From: Sphingobacterium spiritivorum ATCC 33861
GTDB lineage: Bacteria; Bacteroidota; Bacteroidia; Sphingobacteriales; Sphingobacteriaceae
Assembly: GCF_000143765.1 (NCBI RefSeq)
Contig: NZ_GL379772.1
Coordinates: 124,001 to 188,000 of the forward strand
DNA: 64,000 bases
Reading direction: 5' to 3'
The translations under genes were made by a program, and so were the position numbers. How positions within the stretch are numbered: the first letter of the stretch is position 1; each line of letters begins with the position of its first letter. The notes beneath the pieces are model-generated. The model was not told the origin of the DNA, did not search any database, and saw only the letters and a program-made list of their open reading frames with translations. This document shows, piece by piece, positions 8,125-17,369 of this stretch.

Positions 8125-8156
8125 ATTACTTTCGGTTTCAGGTAATTCGTTGTCAC

Positions 8157-8453
8157 ATGCGTATCAAGACCATATTCTTATTAATACTGACCATTCTGCT
8201 CACTATTGTGCTGATGAAGAATACAGAATCGGTCAATTTTTGGATTTTCGGTGACCATAGCGTCTCCAAACTGGCTATTCTGGCTATTTTCTTTCTGCTG
8301 GGTGTTATTGTAGGCTTGATCCTTGCGCGGTCAGGAAAGAAAAAAGACCAGCACCCTTCTGTCTACAGTATTACAGGTGATGCAGGTGAGACACTCCCTC
8401 CTGCTGCCAAATCTTTGAGTGCAGAAGACGAAGAGTATCTCAGAAACGATTAA
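8157..8453 (+). CDS. LapA/DUF1049-like small inner-membrane protein
   Basis: A protein of 98 residues with two membrane helices, about 4-21 and 36-58, separated by NTESVNFWIFGDHSVSK. The short loop with VxFWIFG and the second helix ending in LARSGKKK fit the lipopolysaccharide assembly protein A domain (DUF1049), whose members help place LPS assembly factors in gammaproteobacteria. The role in Bacteroidota is not established. It ends one base before the convergent histidine kinase stop, with no terminator between. Confidence 0.6.
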   Translation: MRIKTIFLLILTILLTIVLMKNTESVNFWIFGDHSVSKLAILAIFFLLGVIVGLILARSGKKKDQHPSVYSITGDAGETLPPAAKSLSAEDEEYLRND

Positions 8454-9725
8454 TTAGTCAAAATGCACCGTAAAGCTGTGCATATGATCTGTATATGTAT
8501 AGTCAATGTGACCATTTGTCGAATCCACTATAGATCTGACGATCGCCAGTCCCAGACCTGTGGATTGCTGATTTTCCACATCCTTATAAAAGCGATCAAA
8601 GATATGCTGCGTATTAAGTGCCATTTCTTTGCCTGTATTGGCTATGGTAAATCTATTCTTGTAAATACGCACAACAATACGCCCACCCTCGTAGTTATGG
8701 ATATGTGCATTGCGCAGCAGATTAGAAATAAGCATCTGCGCCAGATCGGGATTAAAATCGCGTATAAGCACTTCTTCTTCCAACAGGTCTATTTGTAAGC
8801 TTTTATGCTCTAAAAGCTCTCTGAAGGCTTCTATTTGCTTTTTCCATAACATATTGAAATCTGTTGGCTCCTGATTTAAAAATTGCCGGTTGTCGATTTT
8901 AGTCAGCAACAACAGCGATTTGTTCAATCTTTTCATCCGGTCCAGTTGATGCAATACCTCCGCCAGCTGATTTAACACTTCTTCATCTTTCTCAAAATGA
9001 GGCAACAGCATTTCTACTTTTGATTGTGATATGGCCAGCGGTGTCTGCAATTCATGTGCAGCATTTTCGACAAAGTCTTTTTGCCGCTCATAAACGGCCG
9101 TATTATCATCCAGCAGCTGGGTGATTGTATTATTCAGTTCCTTAAATTCAAGCACAGAGGTTTTGGGAGCAACAAAGGTATTCCTTTTCCCCAGTTCAAA
9201 TTTTTTCAACTGATGCCCCAGTTGATAGAAAGGTTTCCATATTTTACTCAATATCAATTTATTGATAATAAAAATGGATGTCATAACGACAACAAAGAGC
9301 GTAAGAAGTGAGTACAGTAAACTGCTGATCAGATCGTCTTCCTCCACCATAGAGGAGATAACCTGCAACTTGTAGTATTTACCATCGTTATCCTGAAAAT
9401 AGGTTGTCAGCATACGCACGACTTCAAAATCTTCTTCATTAACCATGTACATGGATGTGTCAGAATAAGTTTCCAAACCGCTGATGGCGATATCTTCAGG
9501 GACAGGAATCAATCTGTAATTACTTTCCCCAAAATCCCTCTTCTGGTAGACCATCTCATCCTCATATGCCCTATGTATAATAAGCATTTTGTGGTTTTCA
9601 AGACCATCGTCAAGGCTGTCGTATACTTCATCCATCATATCCAGATAGAAGATCACAGCCCATACACTCAGGATCAGCAGCAATGCTCCGGAAAGATACA
9701 ACATAGTTCGGTTCAGCAGTCTCAT
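8454..9725 (-). CDS. Sensor histidine kinase
   Basis: A protein of 423 residues. Membrane helices lie at about 9-30 and 135-158 with a sensor region of roughly 100 residues between, then a linker and the phospho-acceptor box AAHELQTPLAISQSKVEML. The ATP-binding part shows the N box (ISNLLRNAHIHN), and a G box GLGLAIVRSIVDS. It autophosphorylates on histidine and should pass the phosphate to the regulator encoded immediately upstream; one base separates the two genes. The signal it senses cannot be read from the sequence. Confidence 0.92.
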   Translation of the reverse strand: MRLLNRTMLYLSGALLLILSVWAVIFYLDMMDEVYDSLDDGLENHKMLIIHRAYEDEMVYQKRDFGESNYRLIPVPEDIAISGLETYSDTSMYMVNEEDFEVVRMLTTYFQDNDGKYYKLQVISSMVEEDDLISSLLYSLLTLFVVVMTSIFIINKLILSKIWKPFYQLGHQLKKFELGKRNTFVAPKTSVLEFKELNNTITQLLDDNTAVYERQKDFVENAAHELQTPLAISQSKVEMLLPHFEKDEEVLNQLAEVLHQLDRMKRLNKSLLLLTKIDNRQFLNQEPTDFNMLWKKQIEAFRELLEHKSLQIDLLEEEVLIRDFNPDLAQMLISNLLRNAHIHNYEGGRIVVRIYKNRFTIANTGKEMALNTQHIFDRFYKDVENQQSTGLGLAIVRSIVDSTNGHIDYTYTDHMHSFTVHFD

Positions 9726-9726
9726 C

Positions 9727-10398
9727 TTATACGCTCATTTTATATCCTATACCGTAGATTGCCTGTATCTCAAGCTGTGCATGATGCTCTTTCAACTTTT
9801 TACGAATATTTTTAATCTGTGAATAAATAAAATCAAGATTATCGGCCATATCTGAATCATCTCCCCATACATGCTCGGCCAATGCGGTTTTCGTCACCAG
9901 CTTATTCTTATTGAGGACAAAAAAAGAAAATACATCAAATTCCTTACGGCTGAAATGCAGATCCTGATCATTGACACAGATGCTGCGTGTGTCGTAATTG
10001 ATCTGCAGATTATTAAGTTGAACAACAGGGTTGCCGGCAAGCTGCTTACGTCGCAATACAGCTTTGATACGCGCATTCAATTCGGAAAGATGAAAAGGCT
10101 TTGTCAGGTAATCATCCGCCCCGAGATCCAGCCCTCTTATCTTATCATCTATAGAATCTCTTGCCGAAATAATAATGGTATGTTGCTGCTCTTTTCCTCT
10201 CAATTCATCCAGCAGCGTAAGCCCGTTGCCTCCCGGCAGATTTATATCCAAAAGTATACAATCATAGGTATACAGATTAATCTTTGATGAAGCCGAAGAA
10301 TAATCCGAAGCGACTTCCACAACATATTGCTCTGCCTCCAAAAATTCCTGCACACTCCTCTGCAATTCGAGTTCGTCTTCTACAATTAGTATTTTCAT
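9727..10398 (-). CDS. OmpR/PhoB-type response regulator
   Basis: A protein of 223 residues. Receiver domain 1-120 with the acid pocket in ILIVEDELELQ, the phospho-acceptor Asp in CILLDINLPGGNG and the Lys in LTKPF. A winged-helix DNA-binding domain (about 130-223) ends in IYGIGYKMSV, the usual Y-G-x-GY finish. First gene of the two-component operon. No target sites can be recognised. Confidence 0.94.
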   Translation of the reverse strand: MKILIVEDELELQRSVQEFLEAEQYVVEVASDYSSASSKINLYTYDCILLDINLPGGNGLTLLDELRGKEQQHTIIISARDSIDDKIRGLDLGADDYLTKPFHLSELNARIKAVLRRKQLAGNPVVQLNNLQINYDTRSICVNDQDLHFSRKEFDVFSFFVLNKNKLVTKTALAEHVWGDDSDMADNLDFIYSQIKNIRKKLKEHHAQLEIQAIYGIGYKMSV

Positions 10399-10555
10399 GC
10401 TATGTTCAACTTATATTGTACAAAATAAGGGTTTAATTCTGGAAAGAAAAGGGAAATATGGCATGGCACTATCATTAACGCATTTTTATTTAAAAAAAAT
10501 AAATCACTATAAATGAATGCGTTTTACTTTTTTTTATGTTTTAACAACGGAATTC

Positions 10556-10586
10556 TTTGCATATATAATTTATATTCCTACCTTTG
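10556..10586 (+). promoter_or_regulatory. Consensus Bacteroidota promoter for tRNA-Lys
   Basis: TTTG at 10556-10559, a 19-base spacer and TACCTTTG at 10579-10586 match the sigma-ABfr type consensus exactly. The tRNA begins 40 bases downstream. Confidence 0.85.
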
Positions 10587-10626
10587 CATCACTTTCAGAA
10601 ACGGAATTAGTTTCACAAAAAGAAAG

Positions 10627-10699
10627 GATTCCGTAGCTCAGCTGGTAGAGCAATACACTTTTAATGTATGGGTCCTGGGTTCGAATCCCAGCGGGATCA
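10627..10699 (+). tRNA. tRNA-Lys (anticodon TTT)
   Basis: A 73-base cloverleaf. The acceptor stem GATTCCG pairs with CGGGATC (one T-G wobble), the D arm is GCTC...GAGC, the anticodon arm ATACA-CTTTTAA-TGTAT has TTT as anticodon, and the T arm CTGGG-TTCGAAT-CCCAG is perfect. The discriminator is A and CCA is not encoded. A strong promoter precedes it and a terminator follows. Confidence 0.96.
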
Positions 10700-10704
10700 C
10701 TTAA

Positions 10705-10739
10705 AGAGACAACTATTTGATAGTTGTCTCTCTTTTTTT
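10705..10739 (+). terminator. Terminator after tRNA-Lys
   Basis: An 11-bp perfect stem (AGAGACAACTA with TAGTTGTCTCT) around TTTGA, followed by CTTTTTTT-type T run. Confidence 0.92.
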
Positions 10740-10869
10740 GCACATAAAAAATCTCCATATCAAATTTTTACAGCCTGATATTTTATGGTTTGATTTTATT
10801 ATATAAAATTTCTAGTCTGTCTGAAATTGACAGTATTTTATCCTGTGCTTTTATTTGACATAGTGAGAA

Positions 10870-12507
10870 CTATAATGTATACCCATCATACCTCTTGAAT
10901 TGATTCTTTAGCCTACGAGTAAAATCTGAATAGATTCGTGATTCCTTCCGCGACCATACAACCTCACTTAAGGCATCTATTCTCGGAAAAAGCATATACT
11001 GAACTTTAGAGGGATTAGAGATATATTCAGACCATAAATTTCCTTGAGCACCCCAAATATATTTCTGCTCCTCTGCAGCAAGTTCTTTAGGTATAGGCTC
11101 ATACTGGTACACATCTTTTAATGGTAGAAATTTATTGGCCGTCAAACTATCATCTTTGATAAATTGGCTATGATTAAAGTAGAGCTTATCCTCAGGCGTC
11201 ATGATAACGCGCTGCCTAGATCTAGCTGCGGCTATACCTCCTTTCTCACCTCGCCAGCTCATAACAACAGCATTGGGAGCAAGCCCTCCATCTAATATTT
11301 CGTCCCAGCCGATAATGATCCGTCCTTTGGAATTGACAAATTTTTCAATGCGATGGATAAAATAACTCTGTAAGCCCGCTTCATCATTTATGCGATGTAT
11401 TTTCATGAAATTTTTGGTTTCTGCAGATTGTCGCCACCACACTTTTGACGCTTCGTCACCCCCGATATGTATATAACGTGAAGGAAATAAATCCAGTATC
11501 TCGGTCAATACATCTTCCAGAAAATGGAATGTTCTTTCCGAAACCTGCAAAACATTATTATATTTGTTCATGATTCCCCAGGTTTCTGCCACCGAATACC
11601 TTTTATTGGGTTCGGTACCCAGTTCTGGATAGGCCGCAAGTACCGCCATGCTGTGAGCTGGCATCTCTATCTCCGGAATAATCGTGATATACCGATCTTC
11701 AGCATATTGCACAACTTCTTTGATCTCTTCCTGCGAATAATATCCTCCATATCGAACATTATCAGTTTTTATAACAGCGTTTTCAGGCGTTATGGAAATT
11801 TTGTCCTGAAATACCTGATACTTAATATCTTCATTTCCAATCCCTGGCCAGAGTCCGATAATAGTACCATTTCTCCAACTCCCAAGTTCAGTCAGCTTAG
11901 GATATTTTTTAATTTCTATTCGCCATCCATGGTCATCAGTCAGATGCCAATGAAAATAATTCAATTTATGTAATGCTAAGTAATCAATAAATTGTTTAAT
12001 AAATTTGATATCAAAAAAATGCCTGCTAACATCAAGATGCATACCACGATATGAAAACCGTGGATAGTCATTAATCACTACAGAAGGAATAATAATTGTT
12101 TGGGTAAGGCTGGTTGGCAACAGCTGTAACAAAGTCTGTATTCCGTAAAAAACGGAGGCATTGGATACTCCGGCAATTGAAATATCCCTACTTGAACTTT
12201 TCAGGCGATATCCATCTTCAAAAGTACTCGCTTTCTTGTCAAGCACCAAGAATATATAATTCTCCCTAGGTTTCTCTTTTACAATATCAAGTGTAATATC
12301 AAAATAGGTCTTCAGGTATTGGTTTAGAAAAAGTGCAGATTTTTCCATAGATTCAGAAGCCACAACAATCTTTGTATCTTTGGTAATATGGAGTCCTTTT
12401 TTATCCGATCTTACATTTAAATGAGCAGGTGCAGGGATAATACTTACTTGAGCATTTAGCATTAGTGATCCAAAAAAAAGAAGAGTGAACAATAATATTT
12501 TCTTCAT
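10870..12507 (-). CDS. Exported beta-N-acetylhexosaminidase (GH20)
   Basis: A protein of 545 residues with a signal peptide (MKKILLFTLLFFGSLMLNAQ). Residues about 22-130 form the GH20b-type N-terminal domain. The barrel starts at YRGMHLDVSRHFFDI; HWHLTDDHGWRIEIKKYPKL is a family signature, and HIGGDEASKVWW carries the catalytic Asp-Glu pair. It removes terminal GlcNAc or GalNAc from glycans in the periplasm. It fits functionally with the sialidase and sulfatase at 3-6 kb but is transcribed separately. No terminator is evident at its 3' end. Confidence 0.95.
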   Translation of the reverse strand: MKKILLFTLLFFGSLMLNAQVSIIPAPAHLNVRSDKKGLHITKDTKIVVASESMEKSALFLNQYLKTYFDITLDIVKEKPRENYIFLVLDKKASTFEDGYRLKSSSRDISIAGVSNASVFYGIQTLLQLLPTSLTQTIIIPSVVINDYPRFSYRGMHLDVSRHFFDIKFIKQFIDYLALHKLNYFHWHLTDDHGWRIEIKKYPKLTELGSWRNGTIIGLWPGIGNEDIKYQVFQDKISITPENAVIKTDNVRYGGYYSQEEIKEVVQYAEDRYITIIPEIEMPAHSMAVLAAYPELGTEPNKRYSVAETWGIMNKYNNVLQVSERTFHFLEDVLTEILDLFPSRYIHIGGDEASKVWWRQSAETKNFMKIHRINDEAGLQSYFIHRIEKFVNSKGRIIIGWDEILDGGLAPNAVVMSWRGEKGGIAAARSRQRVIMTPEDKLYFNHSQFIKDDSLTANKFLPLKDVYQYEPIPKELAAEEQKYIWGAQGNLWSEYISNPSKVQYMLFPRIDALSEVVWSRKESRIYSDFTRRLKNQFKRYDGYTL

Positions 12508-12561
12508 TTTATAAATGATGGTTTTATTGTTATTATAGATTCTATTGGTTATAAGGAAAAT

Positions 12562-13140
12562 TTAGATTTGTTGTATTACTCTACATGGATTGCCCACAGC
12601 GATAGACTGCGACGGTATATCTTTTGTTACAACACTCCCTGCTCCAACAGTAGTATTGTCACCGATAGTTACCCCAGGAAGAATAATAGATCCCCCACCG
12701 ATCCAGACGTTATTTCCAATCGTAACAGGCTTTGTAAATGATTTCCAAAACGGAAATTTATTTCCTTTAACATAAGAAAGCCTTTCAAACCCTCTCACAG
12801 GATGATTAACAGTATAAATATGCACCCCTGGTCCTATGCCTGAATTATCCCCAATGGTAATACGGTTGCCATCAAGAAAAATACAGTTCATATTGATTTC
12901 AACATTATTGCCAATGTGAATGTTTTCTCCATAATCCACAAAAAATGGGGCAGCAATCCATACGTTTTTACCTCTTGAACCAAGCAGCTTTTTCAGAATT
13001 TCATCAAGAGACTCACTGTCAGTTGTATCGGTTTGGTTATAGTCTTTTTGCAGGCGCTTCGCAGTGTGCCATCGTTCAAGCAATTCTTTATCTCCACAGT
13101 CATAGAGCTCTCCATTAAGCATTTTGTCTTTCTCCGTCAT
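12562..13140 (-). CDS. Sugar O-acetyltransferase (maltose/galactoside type)
   Basis: A protein of 192 residues from the ATG at 13140. The start MTEKDKMLNGELYDCGD matches the short N-terminal domain of maltose/galactoside acetyltransferases. The rest is a left-handed hexapeptide-repeat helix with NVEINMNCIFLDGNRITIGD and the catalytic His in IYTVNHPV, ending in VTKDIPSQSIAVGNPCRVI. It transfers acetyl from acetyl-CoA to a sugar hydroxyl. An upstream in-frame ATG at 13173 has an AGGGA before it and could add eleven residues, so the start is not certain. Confidence 0.9.
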   Translation of the reverse strand: MTEKDKMLNGELYDCGDKELLERWHTAKRLQKDYNQTDTTDSESLDEILKKLLGSRGKNVWIAAPFFVDYGENIHIGNNVEINMNCIFLDGNRITIGDNSGIGPGVHIYTVNHPVRGFERLSYVKGNKFPFWKSFTKPVTIGNNVWIGGGSIILPGVTIGDNTTVGAGSVVTKDIPSQSIAVGNPCRVIQQI

Positions 13141-13212
13141 TTTTAAAATATTTATATAACGAAGATAGTTCATTCTTCCCTGCTTCTTTTTTAAGTACTT
13201 AAAGAAATCAAA

Positions 13213-13776
13213 TTATTTGCGTAGTGCACATAGCGTGACGTGCGACATTCCAAGATAAGATGCGATATGACCTAAATTCACTCTATTGAACAAATCTTTA
13301 TTGTTCAGAAAAAAATCATTATACCGTTCTTCTGCTGACAGGTACAAACGCGAAATTAATCTTCTCTCTAAATCTACGAAGGCATCCTGATGCAAAACAC
13401 GTAACCAATTTGAAATGTCAATATCATAAAGGCACAGGTCATGGATTTCGGATATAGAAATATAATAAAACAGAGAATCTTCCAGAACCTGAACCATTTC
13501 CGATTCATATCCTTGTCTTTTACCATAAAAACTGTTCGTAGAGTAGATAAGATCTCCTTCTTTACTGAACCAGGATGTAATCTCTTTCCCATCCATTATC
13601 GTAAAGGATCTTGCTACCCCCCGCTCTATAAAATAAAGATTGTTATTAATTTTTTCGGGGCTTACTAAAATCGTCTTTTTTTTGATTTCCACTGGAAGAA
13701 GTTTGTCGCTCAATTTTTTTAGACTTTTATTATTTATACAATATGAATCCTTAATCGACTGTAATATTGTCCTCAT
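13213..13776 (-). CDS. Crp/Fnr-family transcriptional regulator
   Basis: A protein of 187 residues. The cyclic-nucleotide-type beta barrel spans about 20-120 (NNLYFIERGVARSFTIMDG, then WFSKEGDLIYS); a long helix follows and the C-terminal helix-turn-helix is VNLGHIASYLGMSHVTLCALRK. The phosphate-binding arginine of true cAMP receptors is not evident, so another ligand or none is likely. The protein ends right after the recognition helix, as in many short Bacteroidota members. It is probably cotranscribed with the acetyltransferase gene 72 bases downstream. Confidence 0.85.
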   Translation of the reverse strand: MRTILQSIKDSYCINNKSLKKLSDKLLPVEIKKKTILVSPEKINNNLYFIERGVARSFTIMDGKEITSWFSKEGDLIYSTNSFYGKRQGYESEMVQVLEDSLFYYISISEIHDLCLYDIDISNWLRVLHQDAFVDLERRLISRLYLSAEERYNDFFLNNKDLFNRVNLGHIASYLGMSHVTLCALRK

Positions 13777-14056
13777 AGATATCCATTAAATTAAATCATA
13801 CTAAAGTAGTAAATTAATATTTCATTAGAATTTTATAAACACATTATCATTAATCTTCTTTACCCTCTTATATTGTAATGAAAAAATTAGATAATAATAT
13901 ATTTTAGTGTACCAATTTGGCAGCTTCGAAAACACAGCTGATATGAAAGCGAAAAATAATATACAAAAACACAACAATTAATTACATATACCTAAAATAC
14001 TTTCTAAATCCTTGAAAAATTGATTCTATTTCCCAACCAGCCGGATCACCAAAAGA

Positions 14057-14082
14057 AAAAGCTAATCTTGCGATTAGCTTTT
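14057..14082 (-). terminator. Terminator after the 14.1-14.9 kb gene pair
   Basis: An 11-bp stem (AAAAGCTAATC with GATTAGCTTTT) with a 4-base loop. On the minus strand T-rich sequence follows, placing it 37 bases after the stop at 14119. The surrounding gap 13777-14118 holds nothing else I can name besides the promoter region of the Crp-type gene. Confidence 0.75.
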
Positions 14083-14118
14083 CTTATTTAACAGTATCAG
14101 AATCTGAGAGAAAAGGAA

Positions 14119-14547
14119 TTAACTACAATAATTGTGGATTGAATGGTACTTAAGCTCATTTTGGGAAGCTGTTAAAAGAGTTTTCAGAATACCACTTTCA
14201 ATAAGTATGATAATTTTTGACTCACAATTTCTAAAAAAAAGAGGGTCTAATACCTGAGTGTAACCGATCTGCATTTTGATATTTGCGGACAGGTTCTCTA
14301 AACCATCGTCCGGTCTGTTTATCGGACCTACCCATAATGTCGTTTCTAAAGAACCGTCATTTTTATACACACGGACTATAACATAACAGTAATAAATATC
14401 GTCTACATTTTTGCTCAATGAAACAAGGTTAGAATACCAAAGTTTCTCAGGACAAGAGAAACCAAAGTCGCTAATCAGATTCCCAAATTCGGCAACCACA
14501 GAACCGAAATCATCACTATTTTTTTCTATCATTGTATTTATCCTCAT
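14119..14547 (-). CDS. Hypothetical protein, no recognised family
   Basis: A protein of 142 residues, acidic and soluble, without signal peptide or membrane helix. It contains SDDFGSVVAEFGNLISDFGF, a beta-rich middle (YYCYVIVRVYKNDGSLETTLW) and GPINRPDDGLENLS. I recognise no domain. It starts three bases after the stop of the upstream gene, so the two are translationally linked. The second ATG (14532) is an alternative start. The pair could be a small effector or immunity-like module, but nothing in the sequence proves it. Confidence 0.6.
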   Translation of the reverse strand: MRINTMIEKNSDDFGSVVAEFGNLISDFGFSCPEKLWYSNLVSLSKNVDDIYYCYVIVRVYKNDGSLETTLWVGPINRPDDGLENLSANIKMQIGYTQVLDPLFFRNCESKIIILIESGILKTLLTASQNELKYHSIHNYCS

Positions 14548-14550
14548 CCC

Positions 14551-14910
14551 CTATTTAACACCATTCATTTTTATAAAATCCGTCAGTTTTTTATTGATAA
14601 AACTCAGATCATCGACGGCTTTATCCTTGTCTTTATTTCTGTCATACCGTGCAGTCCAGGGTCTGATGCCAAACAAGTAAAATTTCAGTCCTAAGGGTGT
14701 GAGATCTCCAACGGTTATTTGTGAATCATTAGTAGCTTTTTCACCCGCTTTCAAAATAGTGCGCGTAGTAAACCCATTGTCCTGCAGAAAATGTACCTGA
14801 TTTTCAAAGAAACGGTATTGCCTTTGGATATATTCTCCCGTTAATGGCGGAGTAGATTTCATCTGGGTTACCCAGCCGACTCTGTTGATTACCCGATCTT
14901 TATTTTCCAT
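14551..14910 (-). CDS. Hypothetical protein, upstream partner of the previous gene
   Basis: A protein of 119 residues, basic and soluble. It begins MENKDRVINRVGWVTQMKST and contains TVGDLTPLGLKFYLFGIRPW and a charged C-terminus rich in Lys and Asp. No signal peptide, membrane segment or known motif is visible. It is first of a two-gene unit closed by a terminator at 14057. Function unknown. Confidence 0.6.
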   Translation of the reverse strand: MENKDRVINRVGWVTQMKSTPPLTGEYIQRQYRFFENQVHFLQDNGFTTRTILKAGEKATNDSQITVGDLTPLGLKFYLFGIRPWTARYDRNKDKDKAVDDLSFINKKLTDFIKMNGVK

Positions 14911-15172
14911 CTGTTTCGCTATTATTTTAAGGACAGCTTAATCTCAATAAATATAACAATAATACAGACACAATACTCATATTTAAGTATTTACAGAACC
15001 TAAACACTCTTTAGATCGGGTTTCATCAGCTTACCTACACATTTATATATTTCAGTAGCCGGGCAACCAAAATCTAGTATAACATCATATTTATTTGAAT
15101 AATCCAATAAATTACCCTAATTTGTTTGCCCGATATTAAAATTATCGGGGATATTTTAGTTAAGACATTAAG

Positions 15173-15667
15173 ATGAGATCGATCGATTTAAATATAACTT
15201 ACGAGCATTACGCCAATATTGAAGAGTTAAGTGAGACAGACAAAAATTTATGTGAGATGGCCGAGAAAGCGCTGGAAAGTTCTTACTCTCCATATTCCAA
15301 ATTTAGAGTAGGTACAGCCATTCAACTTGAATCAGGTGAGACTTTTTTAGGCAGTAATCAGGAAAATGTAGCTTATCCTTCGGGGTTATGTGCTGAGCGG
15401 GTTGCGCTTTTTTCAATTGGAGTGATGCATCCGGATGGAGTAATAGAAAGTATGGCTATTACTGCTCAAACAAATGCTTTTGAAATTACCAAACCCATAA
15501 CTTCTTGCGGAGCCTGTCTACAGGTAATGGCCGAATTTGAAATGAAACAGAACAGACCTATTCAAGTGTTGTTTTATTGTCTTAATGGTGAAGTTTTGAA
15601 AGTTAACGGAATTAAAAGCCTGTTGCCATTTGTTTTTGTTGAGGATCGATTGGTCGCTAGTCTTTAA
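15173..15667 (+). CDS. cdd: Cytidine deaminase
   Basis: A protein of 164 residues. SYSPYSKFRVGTAI begins the deaminase fold; the zinc site is made by CAERVALFS (Cys with the proton-shuttling Glu) and SCGACLQVM (the paired cysteines). It converts cytidine and deoxycytidine to the uridine forms in pyrimidine salvage. Length and motifs are those of the tetrameric bacterial type. A single gene; no pyrimidine genes adjoin it. Confidence 0.95.
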   Translation: MRSIDLNITYEHYANIEELSETDKNLCEMAEKALESSYSPYSKFRVGTAIQLESGETFLGSNQENVAYPSGLCAERVALFSIGVMHPDGVIESMAITAQTNAFEITKPITSCGACLQVMAEFEMKQNRPIQVLFYCLNGEVLKVNGIKSLLPFVFVEDRLVASL

Positions 15668-15811
15668 AGCACTTGATTCATGAGATCAATCTTGTGGATT
15701 CTAAAACCCGTGTAATTAGTCATTTACTATCAAGTTGCTACATCCCGAGCTTTTATCTGGTCATACCTTATCATTTACTGATCTCCTTCCCTACCCTTTC
15801 TTATCCATGAG

Positions 15812-15831
15812 GCTGAAACAACTGTTTCAGC
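15812..15831. repeat. Inverted repeat after the M1-type peptidase gene
   Basis: GCTGAAAC and GTTTCAGC around AACT form an 8-bp hairpin lying 8 bases beyond the stop at 15840 on the minus strand. No T run follows on either strand, so a role as an intrinsic terminator is uncertain. Confidence 0.4.
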
Positions 15832-15839
15832 TATGGTAT

Positions 15840-17072
15840 TTAATAGATTTCATTTTCTAATATTTTCACGGACTTTTCATCAGCATAATGCTTTAACAAT
15901 TCTATTAATTTTTCTGTGGTGGAGATCTTGTCTTTGTAGACCTTCTTCAGGAATTGCAGCATTTTTTCCTCTCCAATATTTTTTTCCAATTGATATAACA
16001 TATAAGGTCCTTTAAAATAAGCAACTGAGTGCCAGTCAGTATCTCCTGTTTTCGTCTTTGAAACTTTTACAGGTTTTTTGTATGCATCTTCATATTTTTT
16101 CAGTTGTTTCTGAAATATCTCATCAGAAAGCGTTTTCTCCATCCATTTCAAAGTGGAAAATTCAGCAAAAGATTCATTTAGCCAGTCTTCCCAGACACCA
16201 GTCTTAGCATTTTGCCACCATAGGTGTGCTATTTCGTGTGCCAGGACTTTTCTATCAACAAGACCATAATTATCCAGTAATGATAATGAAATAAATCCTC
16301 TTCGTGCATAAGACATATCATGTGCAAAGGGATTTACTGTCACAATCAGGTTGTCGGTAGCACTTTTCCCAAATCTGCTTTCATAAAAGTTGTACATTTC
16401 AAGAGACGTTTCCTGAATCTCCTCTATCTTTTCAGCAGGAAGCTGTACGCTGAAAAACTTAATTTTATTATTACGGGTACTAAATCGCTGGAACTTTCCG
16501 GAAAGCACAACAGGAATGTCAAAGTGATTGTTTGTGTTGGTAATTATGGTATTTAATCCTTTTTTTCTAACCACTCCATTACCAATAATATCGTAATTTT
16601 CGGGTACTTTAAAATTCAACTGATACGAGTAGTTTTTGTCATCAATATTTACAGGAAACCAACCTGTATAAAGGCTTAATTCGATCCAGTTGGGATTATA
16701 AGCAAATATCTTACTCTCAATCTTGTCCAGAGGATAGGTATATTCGATATTCAGGACAAATTTTTCGGGAAATGTGTTTTTAATTCTGATCCTTTTCAGA
16801 TCTTCTACAACACCTTCAATTGTATATTCTACAGAATTGTTCCCGAACCGGAACTGTTTAATATCCGCATTCTTATTGAGATAGAAGTCAAGCTCATTTT
16901 TATCTCCATTCAGATAACTGATATTAAAAGCAGCAATAATATTTTTTAGGGAATCTATAGCAACCTTACCTTCATAATGAGTAATTTTTTGTGCTTTACT
17001 AATATGCGTAATCAGGATACAGACTGGTAGCAGAAGAAAGGACAGTACACTGGTTTTGACTAAATTTTTCAT
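15840..17072 (-). CDS. Exported M1-like metallopeptidase
   Basis: A protein of 410 residues with an N-terminal hydrophobic signal segment (about 8-25). The zinc site is HEIAH in VLAHEIAHLWWQ, followed by LNESFAEF, which supplies the third ligand. The spacing between HExxH and that Glu is 16 residues rather than the usual 18, and the GxMEN exopeptidase motif before HExxH is not present (the text reads MSYARRGFISLS). The protein is also far shorter than classical aminopeptidase N. It is therefore a reduced gluzincin, probably periplasmic, and aminopeptidase activity should not be assumed. Confidence 0.85.
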   Translation of the reverse strand: MKNLVKTSVLSFLLLPVCILITHISKAQKITHYEGKVAIDSLKNIIAAFNISYLNGDKNELDFYLNKNADIKQFRFGNNSVEYTIEGVVEDLKRIRIKNTFPEKFVLNIEYTYPLDKIESKIFAYNPNWIELSLYTGWFPVNIDDKNYSYQLNFKVPENYDIIGNGVVRKKGLNTIITNTNNHFDIPVVLSGKFQRFSTRNNKIKFFSVQLPAEKIEEIQETSLEMYNFYESRFGKSATDNLIVTVNPFAHDMSYARRGFISLSLLDNYGLVDRKVLAHEIAHLWWQNAKTGVWEDWLNESFAEFSTLKWMEKTLSDEIFQKQLKKYEDAYKKPVKVSKTKTGDTDWHSVAYFKGPYMLYQLEKNIGEEKMLQFLKKVYKDKISTTEKLIELLKHYADEKSVKILENEIY

Positions 17073-17329
17073 TACATAGTAATTTGAGGACTTCGGATCA
17101 GGTATTGCATTTTTATATATGACGACAAAAAAAGTAAAAACGTTGCAAAGCTCAGCAACCGGTTCTTCAAAATCACTGACAGTTGATCAAATAATACGGA
17201 TTAGTCTTTTTGTTCCGAAAGATACAATTTGTAACGTAAATCAATTCATATTTTCATTCTTTAAGTTACTTTTAATAAATCACTTCAAATCAATTATCTG
17301 AAAGCCTGGGATTGCCGGCAAGAGTTTTA

Positions 17330-17369
17330 AATAAGAAAAGCTCAATCTTAAGATTGGGCTTTTCTTATT
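17330..17369 (-). terminator. Terminator overlapping the NmrA-type gene stop
   Basis: A long near-perfect inverted repeat: AATAAGAAAAGCTCAATCT against AGATTGGGCTTTTCTTATT with one mismatched pair. On the minus strand it ends in a T-rich tail. The region 17073-17329 carries no gene I can support. Confidence 0.8.

Noticed and set aside
17119..17301. Open frame of 60 codons
   Set aside because: No recognisable features, no promoter or initiation signal, and composition typical of intergenic DNA.
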